Of a DNA stretch of 64,000 nt, positions 34,627-43,723 are shown piece by piece (positions within the stretch are counted from its first letter, which is position 1; each line of letters opens with the position of its first letter). The notes under the pieces were generated by a model. The model was not told the origin of the DNA and searched no databases. It saw only the letters and a list, made by a program, of their open reading frames with translations. The stretch is from Balneola sp. (GTDB lineage Bacteria > Bacteroidota > Rhodothermia > Balneolales > Balneolaceae), in the NCBI GenBank assembly GCA_017640785.1, contig JAEPPZ010000002.1, positions 157,748-221,747 of the forward strand. The letters are read 5' to 3'. The translations under genes were made by a program, and so were the position numbers.

Positions 34627-34797
34627 ATGTGCTCAATTGTTAAAGAATTTGGACTAAAATCTAAAAATTATTCAGAAACTTATCCTTTCGATCGGGAACC
34701 CTTTTTTGATACAGGTGCAGTTTGTTTAATAAAAGTAAAAGCGGAAAACAGTACGGGAAGTTTTACCGATATTCAGAAAGTAACATTAATAAAATAG
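34627..34797 (+). pseudogene. Possible remnant of a T9SS C-terminal sorting domain
   Basis: In the gap between the regulator and the AmpG-like gene, the frame ending at the TAG of 34795-34797 reads DTGAVCLIKVKAENSTGSF and ends TDIQKVTLIK. This resembles the end of type A sorting domains (GxYxxKV...KxxTLIK; compare RMTLIK, QMTLLK and RLTLIK of the three intact T9SS proteins here). There is no NYPNPFNP block and no start that gives a signal peptide. It could be the relic of a lost secreted protein gene; chance similarity is possible. Confidence 0.35.
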
Positions 34798-34810
34798 AAG
34801 GAATCCATTT

Positions 34811-36109
34811 ATGAGTTTTATTGCCACTTTTAAAAAGAATCCCTGGTCATGGATTCCAACGCTTTACTATATCCAAGGACTTCCGAACGTAATGGTTGTT
34901 GAAGTTTCAGTTGCAATGTATGCAACTCTTTCGATTTCTAATTCTGATATCGGATTCTATACAAGTTTGTTCTATTTGCCTTGGGTAATAAAACCATTTT
35001 GGAGCCCCTTAGTTGATACTTATAAGACCAAAAGATGGTGGACGGTAGCTACGCAATTTACAATGAGTTTGCTTTTTGCCGGAATTATTCTCGCTCTTAT
35101 ATCCGGTTCTTTCTTTCTAGCATCGGTAATTCTTTTCTATTTCATTGCATTATTATCAGCTACACATGATATAGCTGCAGATGGATTTTATATGCTTGCA
35201 TTGAGTGAAGAAAAACAGGCTTTTTTCGTTGGTATAAGATCTACTTTTTTCAGGATTGCTATTATTAGTGGGAAAGGAGGTTTAATTGTGCTCGCCGGTT
35301 ATATGATAGAATCCGGAATAGACACCCTTAATGCCTGGTCAATCTCTTTTGGAATAGTTGCTGTCTTGTTTTTTCTATTGAGCTTCTATCATAGTATTGT
35401 TTTACCAAAACCTGATACTGACGTCTCTACAGAGTATGATACTGTAAAAGATCAGTTAACAGAGTTTTTAAAAACAATAGTTACTTTTTTCAAAAAAGAT
35501 GATATCTGGGTTTCTTTATTATTCATTCTTTTTTATCGATTTGGTGAAGCTCAATTAGTTAAAATGAGCTCTCCCTTCTTCTTAGCTCCTATCGAAGAAG
35601 GAGGATTAGGACTAAGCCTTCAAGCCCTTGGAACAATAAGTGGTACTATAGGAGTTCTTGCTTTAGTTTTTGGAGGGATACTTGGAGGAATTTTAATTTC
35701 AAGAAATGGTCTTAAATTCTGGCTCTGGCCTATGATAATAGCAATGAATGTGCCTAATTTATCATATGTAATATTGTCCTTTACTCAGACCGATTCTTAT
35801 TTCTTGATTAGCTCATTGGTAGCACTAGAACAATTTGGTTATGGATTTGGATTCGCTGCATTTCTGATGTTTCTAATTTATATAGCAAAAGGAGAATACA
35901 AAACATCTCACTATGCCTTTGCGACTGGGTTTATGGCCCTTGGACTAATGTTGCCCGGAATCGTCAGTGGCTATATACAAGAGTGGTTGGGCTATAAAGA
36001 GTTCTTCATCTGGATAATGATTGCAACCATTCCAATATTTCTAATAACCCCATTTATCAAAATTGAAAACGACTTCGGTAAGAAAAAAGAAAAAACAACT
36101 ACCGAGTAA
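34811..36109 (+). CDS. AmpG-like MFS permease (muropeptide uptake candidate)
   Basis: 432 residues with about 12 transmembrane helices. The opening WSWIPTLYYIQGLPN and the following GFYTSLFYLPWVIKPFWSPL are the hallmark segments of the AmpG/PAT branch of the major facilitator superfamily, as is ATHDIAADGFYML in helix 4. AmpG imports GlcNAc-anhydroMurNAc peptides released by wall turnover. The neighbourhood (nagB, amidases, NamZ, NagZ) supports that substrate. It is followed 60 bases later by the PD40 gene and then an amidase gene, likely one operon. The exact substrate is inferred. Confidence 0.82.
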   Translation: MSFIATFKKNPWSWIPTLYYIQGLPNVMVVEVSVAMYATLSISNSDIGFYTSLFYLPWVIKPFWSPLVDTYKTKRWWTVATQFTMSLLFAGIILALISGSFFLASVILFYFIALLSATHDIAADGFYMLALSEEKQAFFVGIRSTFFRIAIISGKGGLIVLAGYMIESGIDTLNAWSISFGIVAVLFFLLSFYHSIVLPKPDTDVSTEYDTVKDQLTEFLKTIVTFFKKDDIWVSLLFILFYRFGEAQLVKMSSPFFLAPIEEGGLGLSLQALGTISGTIGVLALVFGGILGGILISRNGLKFWLWPMIIAMNVPNLSYVILSFTQTDSYFLISSLVALEQFGYGFGFAAFLMFLIYIAKGEYKTSHYAFATGFMALGLMLPGIVSGYIQEWLGYKEFFIWIMIATIPIFLITPFIKIENDFGKKKEKTTTE

Positions 36110-36169
36110 AAGGAACTAAAATAAACTTCGTAATTATACATTAAGAGCATATAAAAAAACTATTTAACT

Positions 36170-37132
36170 ATGAGATTCAAGAAATATACATCTATAGCAT
36201 TTCTACTTTTAATCACTGCTTTTGTCAGTTCTAAAGTACAAGCCCAACCCCGAGTAGCCGGGGAACCTCAAATTCTGTTGAAGCAAGATGGAGTTAACTT
36301 CCAGGCTCCGGTCTGGTCACCTGATGGCATTACTCTCGCAGTAACTGCAGACCGTTATGTTGGAATCTGGCTTGCGAATGCTGATGGTTCAAACCTGAAA
36401 CAACTGACTGATGCAGATGCCGGATATGGGTTTTCCTGGTCTAACGATTCTCGATCTATTTTAACAAGGGTTAATGTTTTTGAAAATCGCAGAAGAAACC
36501 ATGCTATTTCTATTTTTCATACGAATGGAAGCGCTCCCGACCAAATCACAGATTTTCGCCCAACCATGGAAGCGTTACCAAAATGGGCTCAATACGGAGA
36601 AAAAGTTGTTCTCATTCAGAATGACAAAATTGAAGCATTTGATTCCGGAATGGAAATGCCTCAACAATTTAAGTCTAAGCCAAGCCAAGCTTTTTATGTT
36701 CTGAAAAGTAATGAGATCGCAAAGGGAAAGATCCCGACTAATTCCACAGAAAACATCTCTCCTTTTGATGATGCACAATATTTAAATCTCGAAGTGTCTC
36801 CTGATGGACAAAAACTCGCTTTCGAAGTGTACGGAGGAAATCTGTACGTAATGAATGTTGATGGCTCTAATCTGGTAGATTTGGGAAAAGCAAACCGACC
36901 GGACTGGTCACCTGACAGCAGATATGTAGTAGCATCTGTAAGTGAAGACGATGGATACAACATTACCAAAGGAGATCTATTCGCATTCAGTATTGATGGA
37001 AATGAAAAGGTTAACCTTACTGAACAATCCGGTTTGATCGCTCAAAACCCTAACTGGTCGCCTGATGGTTCTAAAATTGCGTTCGACGTACCCACTGAAG
37101 GCGCTATCTATGTATTAAATATTCAGCAATAA
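36170..37132 (+). CDS. Secreted PD40/TolB-like beta-propeller protein
   Basis: 320 residues with a signal peptide (1-25, ending VQAQ). It carries repeated WSPDG-type PD40/WD40-like blades: WSPDGITLAVTADR, WSNDSRSILTR, VSPDGQKLAFEV, WSPDSRYVVASV and WSPDGSKIAFDV, as in the TolB propeller. No catalytic motif is visible; such propellers usually bind proteins in the periplasm. It is sandwiched between the AmpG-like gene and a secreted amidase (20 bases), so a part in wall turnover is likely but unproven. Confidence 0.8.
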   Translation: MRFKKYTSIAFLLLITAFVSSKVQAQPRVAGEPQILLKQDGVNFQAPVWSPDGITLAVTADRYVGIWLANADGSNLKQLTDADAGYGFSWSNDSRSILTRVNVFENRRRNHAISIFHTNGSAPDQITDFRPTMEALPKWAQYGEKVVLIQNDKIEAFDSGMEMPQQFKSKPSQAFYVLKSNEIAKGKIPTNSTENISPFDDAQYLNLEVSPDGQKLAFEVYGGNLYVMNVDGSNLVDLGKANRPDWSPDSRYVVASVSEDDGYNITKGDLFAFSIDGNEKVNLTEQSGLIAQNPNWSPDGSKIAFDVPTEGAIYVLNIQQ

Positions 37133-37152
37133 GTATAAAAGAAATTATAACC

Positions 37153-39681
37153 ATGAAATTTAGATCAGTAAAAACAATAATGAAATTATTTGCCTTTTAT
37201 TCCCTGCTGAGTATTGTTTTAATCAGCTTTTCAACATCAACACAAGCTCAACAAGTAACCGGACTTGATGGAGTTTCCATCTTTATAGATCCCGGACATA
37301 GCCAAACTGAAAATCAGGGTCTTTATGGATACTCTGAGCCTGAGAAAGTTTTGCGAATAGGATTAGCTCTCCGAGAAATGCTCCAAACTCAAACTGATAT
37401 TGATACAGTGTACATGTCACGTACAACTGATCAACGACAAGTACCACTTGGACAAAGAGACGATCTAGCAAATGCTACAGGAGCAGATTTTTATTATTCT
37501 ATTCATAGTAATGCCGGAGCAACATCCACAAATAATACTTTGATGCTTCACGGCGGTTGGAGATCCAATGGTAATACAGTAGAGAAAACTCCAAATGGCG
37601 GAAAAGCATTTGGCGACATCTTAATTGAAGAACTCACCGATGCTATGAGAATCCCAACCATTGGTAATTATGCCGATCGTACTTTCTATCAGGGTTTTCC
37701 GGATAATCATTCTAACAAATTCCCTTATCTGCATGTAAATAGAACCACCAATATGGCTTCTGTACTAAGTGAAGGCGGGTTTCATACTAATCCGTTTCAA
37801 CAAAAAAGAAATCTTAATGCAGAATACAAACGGTTAGAAGCGCAAGCAGCTTTCTGGACAGCGATTGAATACTTTGGTGCCACTGGGCGCCCTGTAGTTG
37901 GAATTGCTACCGGAGTTATATCAAACGATGATGACGGTGAGCCTCTGAATGGAGCAACTATTTCTATTGACGGCCAATCCTATACTACAGATACTTTTGA
38001 ATCTTTGTTTAATCAGTATTCCTCTGACCCTGAAGAACTTAAAAATGGGTTTTACTATCTGGAAGATCTATCTAATGGAGATCAGCAAGTAATTGTAAGT
38101 GCAGAAGGTTTTTATTCTGATACAGCTACTATAGATGTACTAACTGATGATTTTACTTTTCACGATGTAAGTTTAGTTTCGTCCACCCCTCCTTCTATCA
38201 CCGGTCTTGATGTAACGGATACGCTTTTGGTTAATCCCGGAGAAAATCTTGTGCTTCAATTCAATAGAAAAATGGTTAAGTCCACTGTAGAAAATGCTCT
38301 TTCATTTACCCCTGCTGATAGTATCCGATTAGTTTGGAAAGATGATTCAAGGCTTGAAATCATTACTAATGAATTGGAATTTGAAAGCAATTATGTATTA
38401 AAAATTGATTCTACTGCTATCGATCGGTCTTCCTATATGCATCAATTAGATGGTAATAGTGATGGTGTTGGTGGAGATTCTTTTGTTCTGAATATCGAAA
38501 CCGGAAATGCTGATATCCAGTCTCCAATCGTTTCTGATATCAGACCAACTAATACCCAACTAAACGAACTTAACCCTATAGCTTCTGCTACATTTAATGA
38601 GTTTCTGGATACTTCAAATCTGAGTTCCGCTATTGAGATCAAAAAAGGAACATATTCTGTTCCCGGAACGGTAAAGTATTATGAAGTTTTTGGAAAAAGT
38701 GTGATCAATTTCTTCCCTTCTCAAAGATTGGATAAGAGCACAAATTATATACTAAAACTAAGCGGGTCTATAAGTGATACCGTTGGCAATGCACTTGGAT
38801 CTGATATAAACAGAACGTTCCCAACTTCGGATCAAGAAATTAGCAACGAAATTGTAGTTGATGATTTTGACGGAGGATTAAGTGCCTGGTGGGAACCAAG
38901 TCAATCAGGGAGCACAACAGGTGTTGAAGCAGAAGCTACAAGCAAAGAAGTTGAAACTGATATTGTTAATCTGTTAACAGAAAGTACTCAATCCATGAGA
39001 ATAAACTATGGTTGGAGAAGTTCAGATTCAGACCATTTGATCCGTGTTTACAGAGGCAGTGTTACTAATCCAAAGTTTGGAAATGCAAGAATTTTGCAAT
39101 CCTATGTATTTGGTGATGGAAATGGTAATAAATTCAGGTTTGTAGTTCGTGATGGTAACGGAGAACTGGAAGCCAGTGAATGGTATACCGTTGACTGGTT
39201 AGGTTGGAAATTAATCTCCTGGGACATGGCTAACGATCCTGTTGTTGCATGGGCTAATGGTAACGGAATCCTGAATGGCACACTTTATCTGGACAGCTAC
39301 CAACTTACTTATACTCCGGGTCAACCTTCCTCAGGATTTATTCTTTTTGATGATCTTAGAGCCGTTGAAATGGGGCTTGCAACTTCTAATGAAGATGAAC
39401 TTTTTACAGATATTCCATCCGATGTAGAATTAAACCAGAATTACCCTAATCCGTTTAATCCAAGTACTAACATTACTTTTGGATTACCGCAGAACAGCAA
39501 GGTGGATATTACAGTTTATGACATGTTGGGAAGAAAAGTAGCTACTGTATTTGCAGGCACAAAGCCTCAGGGCTTCCACTCTGTTCAGTTTGATGCTTCC
39601 AACCTTTCCAGTGGAATTTACATCTATCAGCTGAGAACTGATTTTGGTATGATATCCAAACAGATGACTTTGTTGAAATAA
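37153..39681 (+). CDS. T9SS-sorted N-acetylmuramoyl-L-alanine amidase (Ami_3)
   Basis: 842 residues. Signal peptide (1-32, ending TQAQ), Ami_3 amidase domain (about 38-245; IDPGHS, SIHSNA and the catalytic-Glu segment LSEGGFHTN), then a carboxypeptidase-regulatory-like module (255-345), Big_5-type Ig domains (345-590), a carbohydrate-binding-like beta domain (595-750) and the NYPNPFNPSTNI sorting domain ending KQMTLLK. It should cleave the amide between MurNAc and L-Ala, but its T9SS domain sends it to the cell surface or medium, so it may act on foreign or shed wall. A MKLFAFYSL methionine at residue 10 is an alternative start. Last gene of the AmpG-PD40-amidase group. Confidence 0.88.
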   Translation: MKFRSVKTIMKLFAFYSLLSIVLISFSTSTQAQQVTGLDGVSIFIDPGHSQTENQGLYGYSEPEKVLRIGLALREMLQTQTDIDTVYMSRTTDQRQVPLGQRDDLANATGADFYYSIHSNAGATSTNNTLMLHGGWRSNGNTVEKTPNGGKAFGDILIEELTDAMRIPTIGNYADRTFYQGFPDNHSNKFPYLHVNRTTNMASVLSEGGFHTNPFQQKRNLNAEYKRLEAQAAFWTAIEYFGATGRPVVGIATGVISNDDDGEPLNGATISIDGQSYTTDTFESLFNQYSSDPEELKNGFYYLEDLSNGDQQVIVSAEGFYSDTATIDVLTDDFTFHDVSLVSSTPPSITGLDVTDTLLVNPGENLVLQFNRKMVKSTVENALSFTPADSIRLVWKDDSRLEIITNELEFESNYVLKIDSTAIDRSSYMHQLDGNSDGVGGDSFVLNIETGNADIQSPIVSDIRPTNTQLNELNPIASATFNEFLDTSNLSSAIEIKKGTYSVPGTVKYYEVFGKSVINFFPSQRLDKSTNYILKLSGSISDTVGNALGSDINRTFPTSDQEISNEIVVDDFDGGLSAWWEPSQSGSTTGVEAEATSKEVETDIVNLLTESTQSMRINYGWRSSDSDHLIRVYRGSVTNPKFGNARILQSYVFGDGNGNKFRFVVRDGNGELEASEWYTVDWLGWKLISWDMANDPVVAWANGNGILNGTLYLDSYQLTYTPGQPSSGFILFDDLRAVEMGLATSNEDELFTDIPSDVELNQNYPNPFNPSTNITFGLPQNSKVDITVYDMLGRKVATVFAGTKPQGFHSVQFDASNLSSGIYIYQLRTDFGMISKQMTLLK

Positions 39682-39706
39682 CATATTTAGGTCGATTTAT
39701 ATGGCA

Positions 39707-39732
39707 GGGACAGTTCATGAATTGTCCCTTTT
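39707..39732. repeat. Palindrome GGGACA...TGTCCC, possible terminator of the T9SS amidase gene
   Basis: A 22-base dyad with one G/T position (core TTCATGAA) lies 25 bases after the amidase stop and is followed by TTTT. It shares the AATTCATGAA core with the larger palindromes at 39742 and 40596, so it may be a short member of the same repeat family that now serves as a terminator. Confidence 0.6.
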
Positions 39733-39741
39733 ACCACAAAC

Positions 39742-39783
39742 AAATCCTGTAGGGGTAATTCATGAATTACCCCTACAGGATTT
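39742..39783. repeat. Perfect 42-bp palindrome
   Basis: The 21-base arm beginning AAATCCTGTAGGGG is followed without a spacer by its exact reverse complement ending CCCCTACAGGATTT. It lies between the T9SS amidase and GIY-YIG genes. A related but decayed copy is at 40596-40635, with the same preceding CAAAC. Confidence 0.95.
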
Positions 39784-39792
39784 TATATATAG

Positions 39793-40204
39793 GGTCATCC
39801 CGAACTTGTTTCGGGATCTTTGTAAGGAATTGCTTTTGAAATGGTTTTACTTCCTATGAACAAAGGCTATGTGTACTTTCTTACTAACTATCGAAGAACT
39901 ACGATTTATATCGGAGTCACCAATAACATTCATTCACGAGTGTGGAAACATAAATTGGGAGAAGGCTCTTTATTTACTTCAAAGTATAAGCTAACCGTTC
40001 TTATATATGCGGAAGAATACGATAATATAAGTGATGCTATAGCAAGGGAGAAGCAGCTAAAGAATGGGCATAAACAATGGAAATGGAATATGGTAAAGCA
40101 AAACAATCCAAAGTTAGAAGATTGGTATGATACCTTAAGAGGATGGTAAACAAGAACAGACTAAAAGTCTTTACGTAAGATCCCGAAATAAATTCGGGAT
40201 GACC
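39793..40204. mobile_element. GIY-YIG unit bounded by 28-bp terminal inverted repeats
   Basis: The left end (39793-39820, starting GGTCATCCCGAA) and the right end (40177-40204, ending TTCGGGATGACC) are inverted copies matching at 26 of 28 bases. Each end is itself a hairpin (CCCGAA/TTCGGG). The nuclease gene at 39856 fills the interior. The 412-bp unit has the shape of a minimal mobile element or of a repeat pair (REP-like) tied to its own nuclease. No target-site duplication is obvious. Confidence 0.6.
39856..40149 (+). CDS. GIY-YIG family endonuclease, single domain
   Basis: 97 residues from the ATG at 39856; an ATG five codons upstream (39841) is also open. GYVYFLTN and IYIGVTNN give the GIY-YIG core, with the catalytic Arg in SRVWKHK and the metal-binding Glu in AIAREKQLK. 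The protein has only the nuclease domain, like YhbQ/UPF0213-type proteins, and no DNA-binding appendage. It lies inside inverted terminal repeats and among palindromes, and interrupts an otherwise consistent wall-recycling neighbourhood, which suggests recent or repeated mobility. Its natural DNA substrate is unknown; the hairpin ends around it are the obvious candidate. Confidence 0.88.
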   Translation: MNKGYVYFLTNYRRTTIYIGVTNNIHSRVWKHKLGEGSLFTSKYKLTVLIYAEEYDNISDAIAREKQLKNGHKQWKWNMVKQNNPKLEDWYDTLRGW

Positions 40205-40644
40205 TGCTTGTACTATTGAGATTGGTATAAAGAAATTTTGTCAACGAATTATAAAACATCTACAAGGATGGCCTATTACTGTGATTTTGTGTTTATCAAA
40301 AAGGTTCTGATATGAAATAATTAACATCAAAAAAATACAATCAAATCCGACATTTAGAATTATTGGTGCGAACTCCGAGGTCTTGTTCTTATCTCGACAA
40401 CTAAAATCCGTCAGCCGTGCAAAGCCCGTCAGACGGAGAAGTACCTATCCATTATTTCGCTGAAAGCGGGGTGATGGAGCTAATGGAAATAATCTAAAGG
40501 TCGGTGGTGTTGGAGGTTTTTCTGAATAGTCAGAATTATAAACAAGTCAATTTTTGTAAGTGAAGTATCTAAATTCTACACTTGTTACCTCAAACAAATC
40601 CGGTAGGGACAATTCATGATACCCCTACCGGTTTTATAATATCC
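40150..40644. other. Intergenic region (495 bp) with repeat ends and a structured segment
   Basis: No coding sequence was seen. It holds the right end of the GIY-YIG unit (40177-40204), then AT-rich DNA, then a more GC-rich part with nested stems: TCCGTC/GACGGA (40407-40437), containing CCGTCAG twice, and CCATTA/TAATGG (40449-40486) enclosing CGCT-gaa-AGCG. A decayed palindrome follows at 40596-40635. The structured part might be a small RNA or a repeat relic. Confidence 0.5.
40596..40635. repeat. Degenerate copy of the 42-bp palindrome
   Basis: AAATCCGGTAGGG...CCCCTACCGGTTTT with the ATTCATGA core; preceded by CAAAC like the copy at 39742. One arm has lost bases next to the core, so pairing is incomplete. 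It lies just after the stop of the amidase gene at 40645 (minus strand) and may act in its termination. Confidence 0.7.
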
Positions 40645-42465
40645 TTACTTTTCCGGCATTTCTGAAACTGACTCAATAAATGAGTGTTCCAGATAGAACT
40701 GCTCTAAACCGGCAACGATCTGCTCAGCGATCTTAGATTGAAAATCAGAATCAGTAAGTAAGATCTCTTCTTCAGGATTTGAAATAAATGCCGTCTCAAC
40801 CAATACATTCGGAAACTCTATTGGAGCATTTAAGGAAAAGTTAAAGCTTCCGGTAAGACCATAATCATCAAGGCCTAAGCTTGTCATTCGATCGTACATG
40901 ATCTCTGCTAATGGCTTAAATGCGATATGTTTATAAAATGATCCGGTCCCCTTTATATCTAAAGGATCACTGCCATATCCAATTGAATTGGTATGAATGC
41001 TTACCAAAAGGTCAGCTCTTGTTTCGATTGTCATTTCTCTTCTCTCCGACATGTAAACATAACTATCGTCTGTTCTTGTCATTATAACTTCAGCGCCGGC
41101 ATCTTCAAGCTGGGCTTTCAATTGCTCCGATATTTGCAGAGTAACGTCTTTTTCCTGATAACCTGCCGCTCCCAAAGAACCATTATTGCTTCCGCCATGC
41201 CCTGCATCAACTGCAATAACTCTCCCTGTTAAAGGCTTTACAACGCTTGTGATAGTTGGAGGTCTTTTAATTCTGATATCCATGATGGCACCCCAACCGT
41301 AATCAATCGAATAACCCCAATTTTGAGTATGGTTCAGTTTGATCGTTAATCGGAATCTGTCATTTTCAACTTGTTCCCAATCAACACTTTCAATGCCTTC
41401 GGATGTAAGATATTTGATCTTCCAGTTGGTATTAGAAGTAGCACCAAAAATATCTACAATAATTTTATTAGGATCGATCTCCTGAGTAGTTATGTAAGGA
41501 AGTTTTTCAGAAAGTGTTACTCTTATCAGATCGTGTCTCGCATTCCCTGAAACCCTGATATTTCCTGTAAGAGACGAAACCGGTTCCAGCTCTTCATCCG
41601 TCAGTTCAACAAAACGTCTTGGAATCCAGGCATCCAAACTTTCTGAAAGACGCACTTTATACATTCCCTGCTGCATCCCTGTAATATTTAGCTTAACGCC
41701 CTCAGGAATGGTTCCATATTTTGTACCACCCAAACGATCTGTTCCAAGTCCCACATTCAGATATGCATCATCAGTAATTACAACACCGACAATAGGTTCG
41801 GGCAAGAAACTTACTTTGAATGTGCTTACTCTTTTGTGGTAACCGAGTAATCCCTTTTTAATTTTGAAGGTAATAGCAGCATCTTTAACCTTATCTCCTT
41901 CCCTAACATAATAAGTTCCTCTGTAAACACCTTCTTTTCCCCCAACCAATCTTGGAGAAACTTCTTTCATCTTAATATTATCAGTAAAACCGTTTATGTT
42001 GAAGTAAGCATCTTCACCGGGTTTGCCTTGAAATTGAACATTCAAAGCTTCTCCTGGTTCAAGCCAAACATCACTGCCCGGTTCTACCATTAATTCAGAT
42101 ATTATGTTTTTACTCAGATCAGGTTCTTCCGGTTTTGGTTGAACCAACATCATAGTGTCTGAAAGGCTTTCGCCATCCATTTCCACTCGGAAGATTATAT
42201 CTGTTGTGTCATTATCATGATCGATCATTGTAATAAAAGCGCCGGATGAATACACTTTCACTTTTCTTCCATTTATGTAAGCTGTTGCCCCCGGATTGGT
42301 ATTCGCTGCAACTCTGTATCTGGAGAAAGAATACACAACAGTATCCTGTTCCGGAATTACAATATTTAGATATAAAGAATCATCTTTCGATTCTTCGATT
42401 TCCTGCCCTAAAGTAACGGTATTAATTAAAATACAGCTTAAAAAAAGTAGCCCGATCTGCTTCAT
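40645..42465 (-). CDS. N-acetylmuramoyl-L-alanine amidase (Ami_3) with SH3-like domain
   Basis: 606 residues with a signal peptide (1-20, ending TLGQ). After an N-terminal beta-rich region come an SH3-like wall-binding domain (about 225-285; DAYLNVGLGTDRLGG), an AMIN-like domain (about 295-400; GNARHDLIRVTLSEKLPY) and the Ami_3 catalytic domain (410-598) with VDAGHGG, the QEKDVTLQ Glu ligand, VSIHTNS and the catalytic-Glu segment VETAFISNPEEE. It splits peptide stems from MurNAc in the periplasm. It follows the NamZ gene by 4 bases and should be co-transcribed with it. Longer than AmiC (about 400) because of the extra N-terminal domains. Confidence 0.9.
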   Translation of the reverse strand: MKQIGLLFLSCILINTVTLGQEIEESKDDSLYLNIVIPEQDTVVYSFSRYRVAANTNPGATAYINGRKVKVYSSGAFITMIDHDNDTTDIIFRVEMDGESLSDTMMLVQPKPEEPDLSKNIISELMVEPGSDVWLEPGEALNVQFQGKPGEDAYFNINGFTDNIKMKEVSPRLVGGKEGVYRGTYYVREGDKVKDAAITFKIKKGLLGYHKRVSTFKVSFLPEPIVGVVITDDAYLNVGLGTDRLGGTKYGTIPEGVKLNITGMQQGMYKVRLSESLDAWIPRRFVELTDEELEPVSSLTGNIRVSGNARHDLIRVTLSEKLPYITTQEIDPNKIIVDIFGATSNTNWKIKYLTSEGIESVDWEQVENDRFRLTIKLNHTQNWGYSIDYGWGAIMDIRIKRPPTITSVVKPLTGRVIAVDAGHGGSNNGSLGAAGYQEKDVTLQISEQLKAQLEDAGAEVIMTRTDDSYVYMSERREMTIETRADLLVSIHTNSIGYGSDPLDIKGTGSFYKHIAFKPLAEIMYDRMTSLGLDDYGLTGSFNFSLNAPIEFPNVLVETAFISNPEEEILLTDSDFQSKIAEQIVAGLEQFYLEHSFIESVSEMPEK

Positions 42466-42469
42466 TGAA

Positions 42470-43723
42470 TTATTTGTATAGATGATATTGTGATGATTTT
42501 TTTCTAAACGACTCTACGTCTTTATTGAGATATTCTTCGATATCTGCAACCTTATATGATTCTTTAAACTTGTTTCTGATTTCATTAGTACCCGAAACCT
42601 TATCAAACATTGACCAACGATTTTTTCCTTCTTCAAAAATGTCTATTTCAGGATACATTTGCTTATGAACCTGCATAAAGTAGTACTGCAAACTCATTAA
42701 ATGTGCTTGAGTATAATCTGAAAAATGTATCTGAACACCATGCAATGTTTTACCCTGATCTCTTCCATAAAACGGTTTGAAAACGATAGGACGAAATTCA
42801 ACACCCGGGATATTGAGCGCATTCATATTTTCTGCCAGCTTTCTTTCATCGATCCATTCTGCTGCAAAAAGCTGAAACGGAAGTGTATATCCAACTCCTT
42901 CCGAAAATACTCCCAATTCTCCCATTATACCTGTAGAAACATAAAAATATGCGGAATTTGCGTGAGGAATGTGCGGTGAAGTCGGAATCCAATGTAATCC
43001 GGTTTCTTCAAAAGTCATTGACCGGTTCCATCCTTCCATTTCCACAACAGTCAAATCTACTTTTTTTCCTTCACCAAGCCATCCTTCTTCATTGATCATA
43101 ATCGCAACTTCCCCCGGCGTCATTCCATACACATATGGAACCGGATACTGACTAACGAAAGAGAAATAACCTTCTTCTGCAATATTACCTTCAATTTTGT
43201 TTCCACCCAATGGGTTTGGACGATCCAGAACTACAAACTCGATATCGTGTTCAGCTGCCGCTTCCATAGCTAAGCCCATTGTACTGATATAAGTATAAGA
43301 TCTTACGCCAATATCCTGAATGTCATATACAAGCACTTCCACATCTTCGAGCATTTCTTTGGTCGGCTTTCTGGTTTTTCCATACAGAGAATACACCGGA
43401 ACCTGAGTTACCGGATCTACATAATCATCAACTTTATCTCCTGCCGCAATCTCTCCCCGCGCACCATGTTCGGGACCGTACAAAGCAACAAGCTCAACAT
43501 TCTCTGCTTCAAAAAGAATATCAATAGTTGGCTTTAATGAAGAACTCAGTCCTGTAGCATTTGTAATCAGGCCTACTTTCTTACCATTCAATACATCAAA
43601 ATTATTGTTTTGAAGGACCTCAATGCCTGTTTTGATCGATTCTGTTTGTTTTTGGGTTTGAGCACAAGCGACTCCGAAAAGAAACAAAGTCGTTAATAAA
43701 ACCAACGGATTTTTGATATTCAT
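42470..43723 (-). CDS. namZ: DUF1343 protein, NamZ-type exo-beta-N-acetylmuramidase
   Basis: 417 residues from the ATG at 43723; an ATG ten codons upstream (43753) is open but would put a long charged stretch before the signal peptide. LLTTLFLFGVAC gives a lipobox-like leader. The family pattern is clear: GIEVLQNNNFDVLNGKKVGLITNATG, ALYGPEHGARGE, VYSLYGKTRKPT, DIQDIGVRSYTYI and VLDRPNPLGG. DUF1343 proteins have been shown to be exo-N-acetylmuramidases (NamZ) that release MurNAc from the ends of glycan chains. It is divergent from nagZ and tightly followed by an amidase gene, giving a complete exolytic set for chain breakdown. Confidence 0.9.
   Translation of the reverse strand: MNIKNPLVLLTTLFLFGVACAQTQKQTESIKTGIEVLQNNNFDVLNGKKVGLITNATGLSSSLKPTIDILFEAENVELVALYGPEHGARGEIAAGDKVDDYVDPVTQVPVYSLYGKTRKPTKEMLEDVEVLVYDIQDIGVRSYTYISTMGLAMEAAAEHDIEFVVLDRPNPLGGNKIEGNIAEEGYFSFVSQYPVPYVYGMTPGEVAIMINEEGWLGEGKKVDLTVVEMEGWNRSMTFEETGLHWIPTSPHIPHANSAYFYVSTGIMGELGVFSEGVGYTLPFQLFAAEWIDERKLAENMNALNIPGVEFRPIVFKPFYGRDQGKTLHGVQIHFSDYTQAHLMSLQYYFMQVHKQMYPEIDIFEEGKNRWSMFDKVSGTNEIRNKFKESYKVADIEEYLNKDVESFRKKSSQYHLYK

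Noticed and set aside
39707-40635. Repeats around the GIY-YIG gene as a CRISPR array
   Set aside because: The repeats are palindromes of unlike sequence and irregular spacing, with no set of equal spacers.
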